A stretch of DNA of 32,778 nt from Pseudomonas sp. LS-2 (GTDB lineage: Bacteria > Pseudomonadota > Gammaproteobacteria > Pseudomonadales > Pseudomonadaceae), in assembly GCF_003605735.1 (NCBI RefSeq), contig NZ_QXTJ01000040.1, positions 57,875 through 90,652 on the forward strand, in the 5' to 3' direction. Position 1 is the first letter of the stretch; every line of letters begins with the position of its first letter. The notes below the pieces were generated by a model. It had not been told where the DNA came from. It was given only the letters and a program-made list of their open reading frames with translations, and ran no database searches. Both the position numbers and the translations under genes were made by a program. Shown piece by piece: positions 25,435-32,296 of this stretch.

Positions 25435-25452
25435 CTTATTCAAGTTTGTAGA

Positions 25453-25821
25453 TCACTGGGCCAGCCAAGATTCCACCTCGTCGCTACCATGCTCAGCTTT
25501 CCAGGCCTTCAGCGTCTTGTGGTTGCCCCCCTTGGTTTCAACGATCTCGCCGTTGTGAGGATTCTTGTAGACCTTCACTATGCGTGCACGGCGAGTGCCT
25601 TTCTCAGCAGCCACAGGCGCGCCCTTCCGGCTGCCGGCCTGTGGGTCGAGAATGTTGATCACGTCACGCAGGCTGTAACCGTGCGTGGCCAGCAGATCAC
25701 GGAGTTTGGTTTCAAACTCGATTTCCCGTTTCAGGCCGTCGTCGTTTTTCAGTGTTTCCAACTCTGCCAGTTGGGCTGCGAGCTGTTGTTCCAATTTGCG
25801 AAATTCTGCGAGACGGGACAT
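25453..25821 (-). CDS. MvaT/MvaU-family H-NS-like nucleoid silencer
   Basis: A 122-residue Pseudomonas-type xenogeneic silencer. Residues 1-60 form the oligomerising coiled coil (MSRLAEFRKLEQQLAAQLAE onward), residues 60-85 a basic linker, and the C-terminus is the AT-rich-DNA-binding domain with VKVYKNPHNGEIVETKGGN and KTLKAWK, close to MvaT. These proteins bind AT-rich minor grooves and repress horizontally acquired genes, forming hetero-oligomers with the host's MvaT. The frame opens at 25833, but the ATG at 25821 has GGAG 6 bases upstream. A strong terminator follows. Being encoded beside island genes rather than at a core locus, it is likely a mobile-element copy, like Pmr of plasmid pCAR1, serving to mask the element's cost. 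Confidence 0.9.
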   Translation of the reverse strand: MSRLAEFRKLEQQLAAQLAELETLKNDDGLKREIEFETKLRDLLATHGYSLRDVINILDPQAGSRKGAPVAAEKGTRRARIVKVYKNPHNGEIVETKGGNHKTLKAWKAEHGSDEVESWLAQ

Positions 25822-25900
25822 GTAATACTCCAAGTATTCGGTTGATAGGTGTGATGTTAGTTGAAGCCGGGACGCGAGTCATTCGGCCTTGATAAATGTT

Positions 25901-26191
25901 TCACCGCCCGCTCAACTCAAGTCGGCCATCACAACTCAGCAGTGCTTGAAGCTTTTGCCCATCAGCGTCAAGCGGAACGATCCACCAGTGGGTGGTAGCA
26001 TCGTAGTGATTTCCCCCAACCAGCTGGTACGTCCGGGTTCCTGAAGCGTTCTGGTGCCGCGCAAAGTAGTCGGCCACGGACTTGTTGATGAAAGCCGAAT
26101 CCTCATTCGGACAGTTCAGCTTGTAACTGTCGTCGCCACATCCACTCAAGGCCAGCATGGTAAAGATGGCCAGCGTCCCTCTGAAGCTCAT
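25901..26191 (-). CDS. Small putative lipoprotein
   Basis: A 96-residue protein with a lipoprotein signal peptide: a short basic start, hydrophobic LAIFTMLA, then the lipobox L-S-G-C with the acceptor cysteine at residue 18, followed by GDDS, where the aspartates hint at inner-membrane retention. The mature part (SVADYFARHQNASGTRTYQL, then THWWIVPLDADGQKLQALLS) looks like a small periplasmic domain with two further cysteines. GGAAGGA lies 8 bases before the ATG. I do not recognise a family. It is upstream of and co-oriented with the MvaT-like gene, 80 bases away. Confidence 0.65.
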   Translation of the reverse strand: MSFRGTLAIFTMLALSGCGDDSYKLNCPNEDSAFINKSVADYFARHQNASGTRTYQLVGGNHYDATTHWWIVPLDADGQKLQALLSCDGRLELSGR

Positions 26192-26290
26192 CCCAAAATC
26201 CTTCCGTGTTTAATCTGATGTCGTAGAGCAAATTCGTATTGACGCCAAGGCGTCGTTTACACTGCACTACCGATTTCATCTGGCGCGGCC

Positions 26291-26527
26291 ATGAACCTTA
26301 CAGACGCTCTGCTGATCCTGCTACTTGCTGCACGCATTCATGGCACCGATGAGGGCGTCCGCACAGCAGCTAAGAGCGTCGTGAAGAAGCTTCCACGCAG
26401 CAAGCGAGATGGGATCTACAAGGTCATCGACAGCAAAAGTCCTTTGAGGATGGTCGAAGTGATCGCGCAGCATCTCGAACTTGAGAGCCCTCCTCAGGAG
26501 CAGGAGAACAATGAGCAAATCGTATAG
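26291..26527 (+). CDS. Small hypothetical protein, first gene of a two-gene operon
   Basis: A 78-residue protein with a helical, partly hydrophobic start (NLTDALLILLLAARIHGTDE) and a basic middle (AAKSVVKKLPRSKRDGIYKV). It overlaps the next gene by 17 bases, so the two are coupled. I do not recognise a family. Because its partner looks like an AbrB/MazE-type antitoxin, this could be the other half of a toxin-antitoxin pair, but it does not resemble MazF, VapC or Doc. Confidence 0.55.
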   Translation: MNLTDALLILLLAARIHGTDEGVRTAAKSVVKKLPRSKRDGIYKVIDSKSPLRMVEVIAQHLELESPPQEQENNEQIV

Positions 26528-26741
26528 CGTGATCATCGAAGACTGGGACGGCGATGGTGCAATTCGCCTCCCTGATGAGGTGCTTCAGGAGATGGATGTC
26601 GACGTAGGCGACACTCTGTACTTGATCGAAGAGTTCATCGGAAACAGCCGGTGCCTGGTGCTTTCGAAAACACCGACTTTGCCGGGTCGGATTGATGAAC
26701 TGGTTAGGTCTTGGAACAGCCATAACCCGAAGCGAGACTGA
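26511..26741 (+). CDS. AbrB/MazE-type (SpoVT-AbrB) DNA-binding protein
   Basis: A 76-residue protein with the swapped-hairpin AbrB signature IRLPDEVLQEMDVDVGDTLY at residues 16-35. Such domains act as antitoxins and operon autoregulators (MazE, PrlF) or as transition-state regulators (AbrB). The frame is open from 26481, but the ATG at 26511 has AGGAG 6 bases upstream. It overlaps the preceding 78-residue gene, and no toxin of a known family follows: the next 300 bases carry only a GC-rich repeat. The C-terminal 30 residues (LPGRIDELVRSWNSHNPKRD) are where a partner would bind in a MazE-type pair. Confidence 0.65.
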   Translation: MSKSYSVIIEDWDGDGAIRLPDEVLQEMDVDVGDTLYLIEEFIGNSRCLVLSKTPTLPGRIDELVRSWNSHNPKRD

Positions 26742-26755
26742 CTTCTTGAGGGCGT

Positions 26756-26852
26756 GCCCTGCGGGCCGGCTGGCGTGAACCAAGCCGCCCCGCTCCGCTG
26801 GCCGTCTTGGCCCTGCGGGCTTTCATCCTCACGCCTGCGCGCTCCGCTTGCC
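26756..26852. repeat. Imperfect GC-rich tandem repeat
   Basis: GCCCTGCGGGC occurs at 26756-26766 and 26810-26820, and CGCTCCGCT follows each copy at 26791-26799 and 26840-26848. The two units, about 50 bases each, fill most of the 309-base gap after the AbrB-like gene. They differ in the middle and code for nothing obvious; a structural or attachment role cannot be excluded. Confidence 0.4.
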
Positions 26853-27050
26853 ATCGCCCTATCAAATGTTTCCAGTCAGTAGATACCCCACATCTAAGCG
26901 AATCTGGTCACCGTCACGTAGGTGCCACAGCCTATCGCACGCAGAAGAGTTACCCCCATGTTGTGGTAGCCTCCTTGGCCTTAAACGCTAGTCGCATCAT
27001 TCTTATTCGAGAATGGGCCAGCACTGAAGGTGGTGAATTCAGGACGCTTT

Positions 27051-27455
27051 ATGTCGATCAAAACAGCCGTAGCTACCGTGCTCAAGGCAATGCGAAAGGC
27101 TCGTGGGCTCTCACAGAAAGACTTGGCAGAAGTCAGCAGCCGCACTTACGTCTCGAAGCTGGAACGTGGGCAGAGCAGCCCTACGTTGGAGATGATGGCG
27201 ACTTTGAGCGCCCCTCTGGGCCTGAGCCCACTCACATTGGTAGCCGTCACAATCAGCGCCGAAACAGGACAGCCGATCAGGTCACTGATCAGCCGCTTGG
27301 AAGAAGAGATCGGTCAGTTGAACGAGGCTGGCGTGCTTGGTGAACTGCAGACTCCACTCGCGACTCCATCGCCAGCAAATCGAGTCAGGAGTCGTGCCAG
27401 AGGCGCACTCCCACCCGTAGCGTCTAATCAAACCGAGTTTTGCTTTGGTGATTGA
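27051..27455 (+). CDS. XRE-family transcriptional regulator with QTEFCF tail (paralogue of 19657)
   Basis: A 134-residue XRE/Cro-type regulator. The helix-turn-helix spans about residues 6-65 (VLKAMRKARGLSQKDLAEVS, KLERGQSSPTLEMMATLSAP), and the protein ends NQTEFCFGD, the same tail as the regulator at 19657-20052. The two share most residues over the first 65 positions but diverge in the linker, so they are paralogues and not a recent copy. The frame opens at a GTG at 27030, but the ATG at 27051 aligns with the start of the paralogue and has AGGA 6-9 bases upstream. No divergent target gene is adjacent; it may control the island more widely. Confidence 0.85.
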   Translation: MSIKTAVATVLKAMRKARGLSQKDLAEVSSRTYVSKLERGQSSPTLEMMATLSAPLGLSPLTLVAVTISAETGQPIRSLISRLEEEIGQLNEAGVLGELQTPLATPSPANRVRSRARGALPPVASNQTEFCFGD

Positions 27456-27862
27456 GTGAGGGCACCGGAGGATAAGCAATGTCGCCAAACGGCCCCATCA
27501 CGGATGCAATGACAGTCCTTTGATCGCCTTGTCTACCGATTTCTTGGGGCGCCTCAACCCAGCCAACCAAGTGAAGGCTTTCACGATCCTTTTACAGGAA
27601 CGCCTCTCTGTTGGCTTCGCCATGGCCGGTGCAGCCCATTGCGAACACGAAGGGCAGCATCTGAGCCCCCGCTCTGCACCCCGTAAGTGAGCCATCTGCG
27701 CTCCATCGAGAGTCGCTTCGAACACGAGTATCCAGTGCCAGCCGTACTCTCACACTCAAAAATGGACGCAACGACGCAGGTGGTTCCTTCCCAGCAGTAA
27801 GAGGAATCACCTGGCGCAGCTCTGTCACCGTGGGCACTTTGTGCTGGACGACAAGATCGTAA
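27456..27862. other. Gap between the island genes and the DMSP-type locus
   Basis: These 407 bases lie between convergent genes. On the minus strand an 81-codon frame (27837 to 27592) has some protein-like sequence (TELRQVIPLTAGKEPPASLR) but no ribosome site and no family I recognise; it may be a decayed gene. No terminator was seen. Confidence 0.4.
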
Positions 27863-28852
27863 TCACCCCACCTTGAGATCCTTCAGGTGAGCATAGCTGT
27901 CGACGAACCGCTTGAATTTATGCTGTCCGCACGTGTATGCCTCGTACTTGGAGGGTTGCGCATCGCTGACGCAGGTTGAAACGGGCTCTACAACCGCATC
28001 GAAATCCAAGTCGATAAAGAGCGGGATGGAATAGCGCTCTTTGCCGCTGATGTTGACCACCCTATGCATTGTGGAAACGTAACGATCGTTGGTCAGGGTC
28101 TGAACGAGATCGCCGATATTGACGATGAAGGTGCCCTCGATCGGAGGCGCGCTGACCCACTCGTTGGCGCGGTTGCGTACCTGCAGGCCGCCAACGGCAT
28201 CCTGTGACAGTACCGTTAGGAAGCCATAATCGGTATGGGCTCCGATCCCAATTTCTTCCTGGGAAACCTTACCCATCTGAGGAGGGTAATGGAGAATACG
28301 TTGGATCGTGATCGGCTTCTTCTGAAGCTTCTCAAAATAGTCCGCAGGCAAGCCCAGACTCAGCGAAATCCCGCTGATCAGCTTCCTGGAGAGAGCGAAC
28401 ACTTTGGCGTAATAGGCTTCAGCCACAACCTTGAAGCGAGGCAACTCATCTGGCATTTGATTGGAGCCAAAAAACGGCGAGACCTCGTCCGTATGGGCCC
28501 CATAGTCGTAGCACTCTTTGAAATCTCGGGTGTTGGTAGGGTCGACATTCTCAGCGTACATCGGAATATAGCCGCGCAGGGTTTGTCCGGAGTTCACAAC
28601 ATTGAGCTTATTCTTTTGCTCATACGGAAGATCGAAAAACTCTTTGGTCAATGCATACATCTCATCGATAAGCGACTGGTCAACGCCATGGTTTTTTATG
28701 TAAAAAAAACCGACCTTCTCGCAAGCCTGGCCAATTTGCAGGGCAACACCCTGTGGATCGCTATTATCGATTAGGGCCGCTACGTCTATGACAGGGATTT
28801 CATTAAGTGCTATCTGCTTGCTGGCCAAACGAACATCAGTAAACTCGGACAT
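27863..28852 (-). CDS. 2-oxoglutarate/Fe(II)-dependent oxygenase, isopenicillin-N-synthase family
   Basis: A 329-residue non-haem iron oxygenase with a DIOX_N-type start (IPVIDVAALI, CEKVGFFYIKNHGVDQSLID) and a C-terminal 2OG-FeII domain. The iron ligands are H206 and D208 in GAHTDYGFLTVLSQD and H263 in STMHRVVN; the 2-oxoglutarate-binding arginine-x-serine pair is R-Y-S in GKERYSIPLF. The fold is therefore complete, but substrates in this family range widely (hormones, antibiotics, ethylene-forming enzyme), so the substrate cannot be read from sequence. It is downstream of proX on the same strand, with a terminator between them, in a locus containing dddP; an onium compound or its breakdown product is a reasonable guess. 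Confidence 0.88.
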   Translation of the reverse strand: MSEFTDVRLASKQIALNEIPVIDVAALIDNSDPQGVALQIGQACEKVGFFYIKNHGVDQSLIDEMYALTKEFFDLPYEQKNKLNVVNSGQTLRGYIPMYAENVDPTNTRDFKECYDYGAHTDEVSPFFGSNQMPDELPRFKVVAEAYYAKVFALSRKLISGISLSLGLPADYFEKLQKKPITIQRILHYPPQMGKVSQEEIGIGAHTDYGFLTVLSQDAVGGLQVRNRANEWVSAPPIEGTFIVNIGDLVQTLTNDRYVSTMHRVVNISGKERYSIPLFIDLDFDAVVEPVSTCVSDAQPSKYEAYTCGQHKFKRFVDSYAHLKDLKVG

Positions 28853-28960
28853 TTATACTGGGCTCCCGATCATCAGTTTTCGCGTGCTTGGAAGTGCTGG
28901 CTGCCGCCCGCATATTATTACCTACTCATCACAACGAGCAAGGCATAGTGCTTTTATGAA

Positions 28961-28987
28961 AAAGAGGGCTAACGTTAGCCCCCTTTT
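28961..28987 (-). terminator. Rho-independent terminator downstream of proX
   Basis: The self-complementary core GGGCTAAC (28966-28973) / GTTAGCCC (28974-28981) is flanked by A- and T-runs, giving a hairpin followed by TCTTTTT on the minus strand. It lies 15 bases past the proX stop and would separate proX from the oxygenase gene, or be bypassed by partial read-through. Confidence 0.75.
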
Positions 28988-29001
28988 GGCACGATCAGAT
29001 T

Positions 29002-30036
29002 TTATTTCTTGGCAGCTGCCCGAGCGTCAGCCAGCCAGCCGTCATACTTCTGCTGATTAGCAGCGATCCACTCTGCCGCCTGGCGTTTAATATCTTCCAG
29101 TTTATTTGCACCGTCATGCATCTTGAGATTCTGGGCGCTCTCGTCAGCCGTGGTAATTTGCATTTCAGAAAGGAACTTAACCGCTGCAGGATTTTTTGCA
29201 GCAAAATCCTTATTCAAAACAGCTCTGATCGTATCAACCGAGAAGCCTAGGTTCTTGCCATTGAAGGTGGTGTTGACGTCGTTCTTCCCGCCTGGGAGAT
29301 CTGTCTTAGGCACCGCGAGCCATACAACGTCTTTGCCTTCTACAAGTACGCCGGAAATCCATTGTGGTACCCAGGTGTAGTAAAGGATCGGTTTGCCTTC
29401 TTTATAGCGAGCGATCGTGTCCGCCATGAGGGCAAAATACGAACCACGGTTATGGGTAACGGTTTTTTCAAGGTCATACGCCTTCATGTGATGCTCAATA
29501 ATCAGCTCGCATCCCCAACCTGGATTACAGCCGGTCAAATCAGCTTTGCCGTCGCCATTGCTGTCGAAGAGCTTGGCGATTTCTGGCTTTCTGAGATCGG
29601 ATATATCTTTGATTTTGTAGGCATCTGCCGTCTTATTATCGATCATGTACCCTTGCAAGATACCAGGCATGATATTCCCGACTCTCAGCATGGTATCGTC
29701 GCCACCAGCCTTGGTATAAAAAGTCGCGTGCAACTGCTCCCAGAAGTGAACGGTGAAATCCGCGTCACCATAAGAGATCGCAAGTAGCATGGCTGCGTAC
29801 TCAGTCTCTTTAGGCTGTTGCACTTCATAACCGAGCGCCTTCAGCCCTGCAGATGCAATTTCACCTCTGAATCTCTCCTCGGCAATAGTTGGAAAAACCG
29901 GGGTTACAGAAATGCCTTTGCCGGGCAACTGAGGGTCAGCAGCAAAACTGAAGACTGGGGCGATGGCTAACCCGAGTGCCACGGCGGCTATCTTCCGAGT
30001 TGCGCTTTTTTTTAGGCTTTGGATTTCTCGATACAT
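29002..30036 (-). CDS. proX: Glycine-betaine/proline-betaine-type periplasmic binding protein ProX
   Basis: A 344-residue solute-binding protein closely resembling E. coli ProX. A signal peptide (basic start, then KIAAVALGLAIAPVFSFA) is cut before ADPQLPGKG. The betaine-cage tryptophans are in place: VHFWEQLH, CNPGWGCE and YYTWVPQW correspond to the three Trp of ProX that hold the quaternary ammonium by cation-pi contacts. The segment FDSNGDGKADLTGCNPGWGC is nearly identical to the family. DMSP, a sulfonium analogue of betaine, fits the same kind of cage, and the neighbouring dddP suggests it as a ligand. No ABC ATPase or permease gene accompanies it, so it would need partners encoded elsewhere. 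AGGA lies 5 bases before the ATG. Confidence 0.93.
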   Translation of the reverse strand: MYREIQSLKKSATRKIAAVALGLAIAPVFSFAADPQLPGKGISVTPVFPTIAEERFRGEIASAGLKALGYEVQQPKETEYAAMLLAISYGDADFTVHFWEQLHATFYTKAGGDDTMLRVGNIMPGILQGYMIDNKTADAYKIKDISDLRKPEIAKLFDSNGDGKADLTGCNPGWGCELIIEHHMKAYDLEKTVTHNRGSYFALMADTIARYKEGKPILYYTWVPQWISGVLVEGKDVVWLAVPKTDLPGGKNDVNTTFNGKNLGFSVDTIRAVLNKDFAAKNPAAVKFLSEMQITTADESAQNLKMHDGANKLEDIKRQAAEWIAANQQKYDGWLADARAAAKK

Positions 30037-30747
30037 ATTGTCCTACCTGGCTATGTTCAAAGGGCAGAGTTACCGTCGGTGCTACTGCTGTACGGCTTTT
30101 TATAGTTCCGCCGTATTCAGCTTTTTTTCTTCAAAATCCAGCATATGAAACGCACCAGTTCAGAACTCTGATTCAACCACTGCCCAATGGGCAATTTGTG
30201 GATATCTAGAGATCCTGGCTTGAGTGCCAGCACGAAGGCATACCCGCGCTGTAAACAGGATCAAAGCAAAATCACCAAAATGGCCAACCGCTGACAGCAT
30301 GATTTAGTAGATAGGCAGGAGCAATTGCAGAAAAACACGACAGGGTAGTACATAGCGACCATCCTTTTATTATTATGTATGAGTTCGCTTGAGGGGCGTC
30401 TACGTGTAGGAGTAGTGGCCTCCAAATTATTACCATAACGCCAGCAAGTCTAACAACATTTACGCTAGGTAATGGATAACTCTACGTTATCGATCATGGC
30501 AGTTATGGGTACCATCCGTGCTGGATTTTGACGTCAATCCATGTGTGTAGGTTGAAGGACGTATGCTACCGCCTACTCGAATCAAAGATGCGGCCAGGAT
30601 CACCTTGAGGATCGGCCTCGCAGCGAGGCATGCCGGCGGTGCAGACACCAGAGGCCTGATGATTAGCTTCGCATTGCCGCCCTGTCGACGAGCCTGCATG
30701 GCCGGTCACGATTCGAGAGAGGCGTTAGACCGTCGTGAAGCGATCGG
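30037..30747. other. Intergenic region between dddP and proX
   Basis: These 711 bases contain no gene I can support. The first 400 are AT-rich and should include the proX promoter. The last 200 are GC-rich with small open frames on both strands (for example 30563-30751 on the plus strand) that resemble nothing I know and may be a gene remnant. No terminator was found after dddP. Confidence 0.5.
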
Positions 30748-32091
30748 TTAGCTTAGAAAGCTACTGTCAAACGGGTAACAAGTGAGCACTTCTACGCCCT
30801 CATCGGTGACTAGGACTTGGTTCTCCAACTTTATCCCGTCACGCCCTCCCACCTCGCCAATATACGCTTCGACACACAGTGTCATTCCAGGCTCAAGCTC
30901 CCCCTCATATCCGTAAGACTCTTCGTCTTCTGGGTACCTGATGCATGGGTACTCATCGCAAAGTCCTACCCCGTGATAAAGCACCCCATAGCGTTGAGCT
31001 CGGCAAGATTCAGGAAGCCTGTGAGCTTTAGCGGTCAACTCACTAAATCTTGCTCCAGGTTTAATCAGCTCTGTGTTGTGAACAATATGCTCATGAGCAA
31101 TTTTATAAAGTCTCTTTTGCTCAGCCGTGGGGTCAAGCCCTCCACAGATCCAGCTCCTAGACATATCCACGCAAATACCATAAGCACCAATCAGATCGGT
31201 GTCGAAAGACACCAAATCCCCATCACTCAGCACTCTAGGGCCAGACTCTTGGAACCATGGATTAGTGCGTGGCCCAGAACTTAAGATACGTGTTTCTATC
31301 CATTCGCCCCCCCTACGTATGTTACCGAGATGAAGCGCCGCCCATACGTCATTCTCCGTGACGCCTGCACGCATCGCAGAGTGCATTTCAGCTACAGCGG
31401 CCTCACAAGCAGCTACGGCGCATCGCATAGCTCGAATTTCATCAGCGCCTTTCACGACCTTAGCCAATTCCATAACTTGCTGTCCGTTGCAGACTTGGAT
31501 CCCTAACGCATCTAGAGCTCGCAGGCCCGCGACCTCAATTCTGTCTACAGCCAAACGTCGGTTTTGGCCAGAATGATGGCGTAGTAGCTCTTCAACCTGC
31601 GAAGCGAAGTGCTTGGCGTGCTCGTCGGTGCGCTCGCCCGTTTCAAAATAGAAGAAAGACGCCCCACTGCGGAGCTCATTGATCAAGGGCAAATGTGCGG
31701 ATAAATGACCACATCCATGAAAGTCCCACAAAACAACATGGCCACCAGCTGAAATAAAGCATGCTCTCCCGGGATTGTGAGTAATCCAAAGCTGCATGTT
31801 CGTCGTATCGGTCGCGTAGCGGATATTGAGGGGGTCGAACAACAATACCCCCGCCAAATCACGGGCGACCAACTGGTCAACTATCCGTTGCAATCTGTAC
31901 TGCCGCATATTAGATAGTTGAGGTGGCTCTAGACCAAGACGCTCCCACTCAGCGAAGGCCATCGGGGTCGGGCCGATTTCAACCCGGTCATTGTCATTTA
32001 GAGAGCCATCAGGCTTGGTATCCGATGCTTGCCGTCGTGCGGGATCAATGCGTCTCGAACTGCTTGGAATTGAAAACGGAGAATTCATCAT
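30748..32091 (-). CDS. dddP: DMSP lyase DddP (M24-peptidase fold)
   Basis: DddP cleaves dimethylsulfoniopropionate to dimethyl sulfide and acrylate. It has the M24 'pita-bread' fold but is a metal-dependent lyase. The N-terminus RRIDPARR...NDNDRVEIGPT and LLFDPLNIRYATDTTNMQLW match known DddP proteins closely. Numbered from the Met at 32088, the metal ligands are D296 and D298 (SFDTDL), D308 (VDMSRS), H372 (YHGVGLCDE), E407 (LCVEAYIG) and E422 (IKLENQ). The catalytic aspartate is D378, and Y367 is also conserved. This is a uniform +1 offset from the numbering I remember for the characterised enzyme. The frame opens at 32196, but the paired ATGs at 32091/32088 with GGTGG just upstream give about 447 residues, the family length. 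It lies downstream of an AraC-type regulator. Confidence 0.93.
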   Translation of the reverse strand: MMNSPFSIPSSSRRIDPARRQASDTKPDGSLNDNDRVEIGPTPMAFAEWERLGLEPPQLSNMRQYRLQRIVDQLVARDLAGVLLFDPLNIRYATDTTNMQLWITHNPGRACFISAGGHVVLWDFHGCGHLSAHLPLINELRSGASFFYFETGERTDEHAKHFASQVEELLRHHSGQNRRLAVDRIEVAGLRALDALGIQVCNGQQVMELAKVVKGADEIRAMRCAVAACEAAVAEMHSAMRAGVTENDVWAALHLGNIRRGGEWIETRILSSGPRTNPWFQESGPRVLSDGDLVSFDTDLIGAYGICVDMSRSWICGGLDPTAEQKRLYKIAHEHIVHNTELIKPGARFSELTAKAHRLPESCRAQRYGVLYHGVGLCDEYPCIRYPEDEESYGYEGELEPGMTLCVEAYIGEVGGRDGIKLENQVLVTDEGVEVLTCYPFDSSFLS

Positions 32092-32296
32092 ACAAGGCCA
32101 CCATTCTGGTTTTTGGTTGTGATCGCAAGCATGTTTAATAGAGCCCAGACGTTTCGCAGATCTTGCTTTAGCTTGAAAACTAACCACATTCACCACTGGC
32201 TGTTATGAAAGGCGCCTAGACCTTCATGTCTATCAGTCAGTGCCATTGTGTTAATGCGCAGACATGGGAAGCCAGTCAGAATCAAGGATTGACTGG

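Larger units (their letters stand above)
24235..25452. other. Gene-poor, partly AT-rich region
   Basis: About 1.2 kb with no confident gene. From about 24350 to 24500 it is very AT-rich, with several TTGACA-like and TATAAT-like strings but no well-spaced promoter pair leading to a gene. A 42-codon frame at 25010-25138 is listed separately. The rest may be remnants of degraded genes; short protein-like patches occur but none that I recognise. It ends with the terminator of the MvaT-like gene. Confidence 0.5.

Noticed and set aside
27592..27837. 81-codon minus-strand frame before the oxygenase gene.
   Set aside because: No ribosome site and no recognised family; kept only as a note in the intergenic entry.
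30563..30751. 62-codon plus-strand frame between proX and dddP.
   Set aside because: Arginine-rich GC-driven composition, no ribosome site, and an equally long frame on the other strand.
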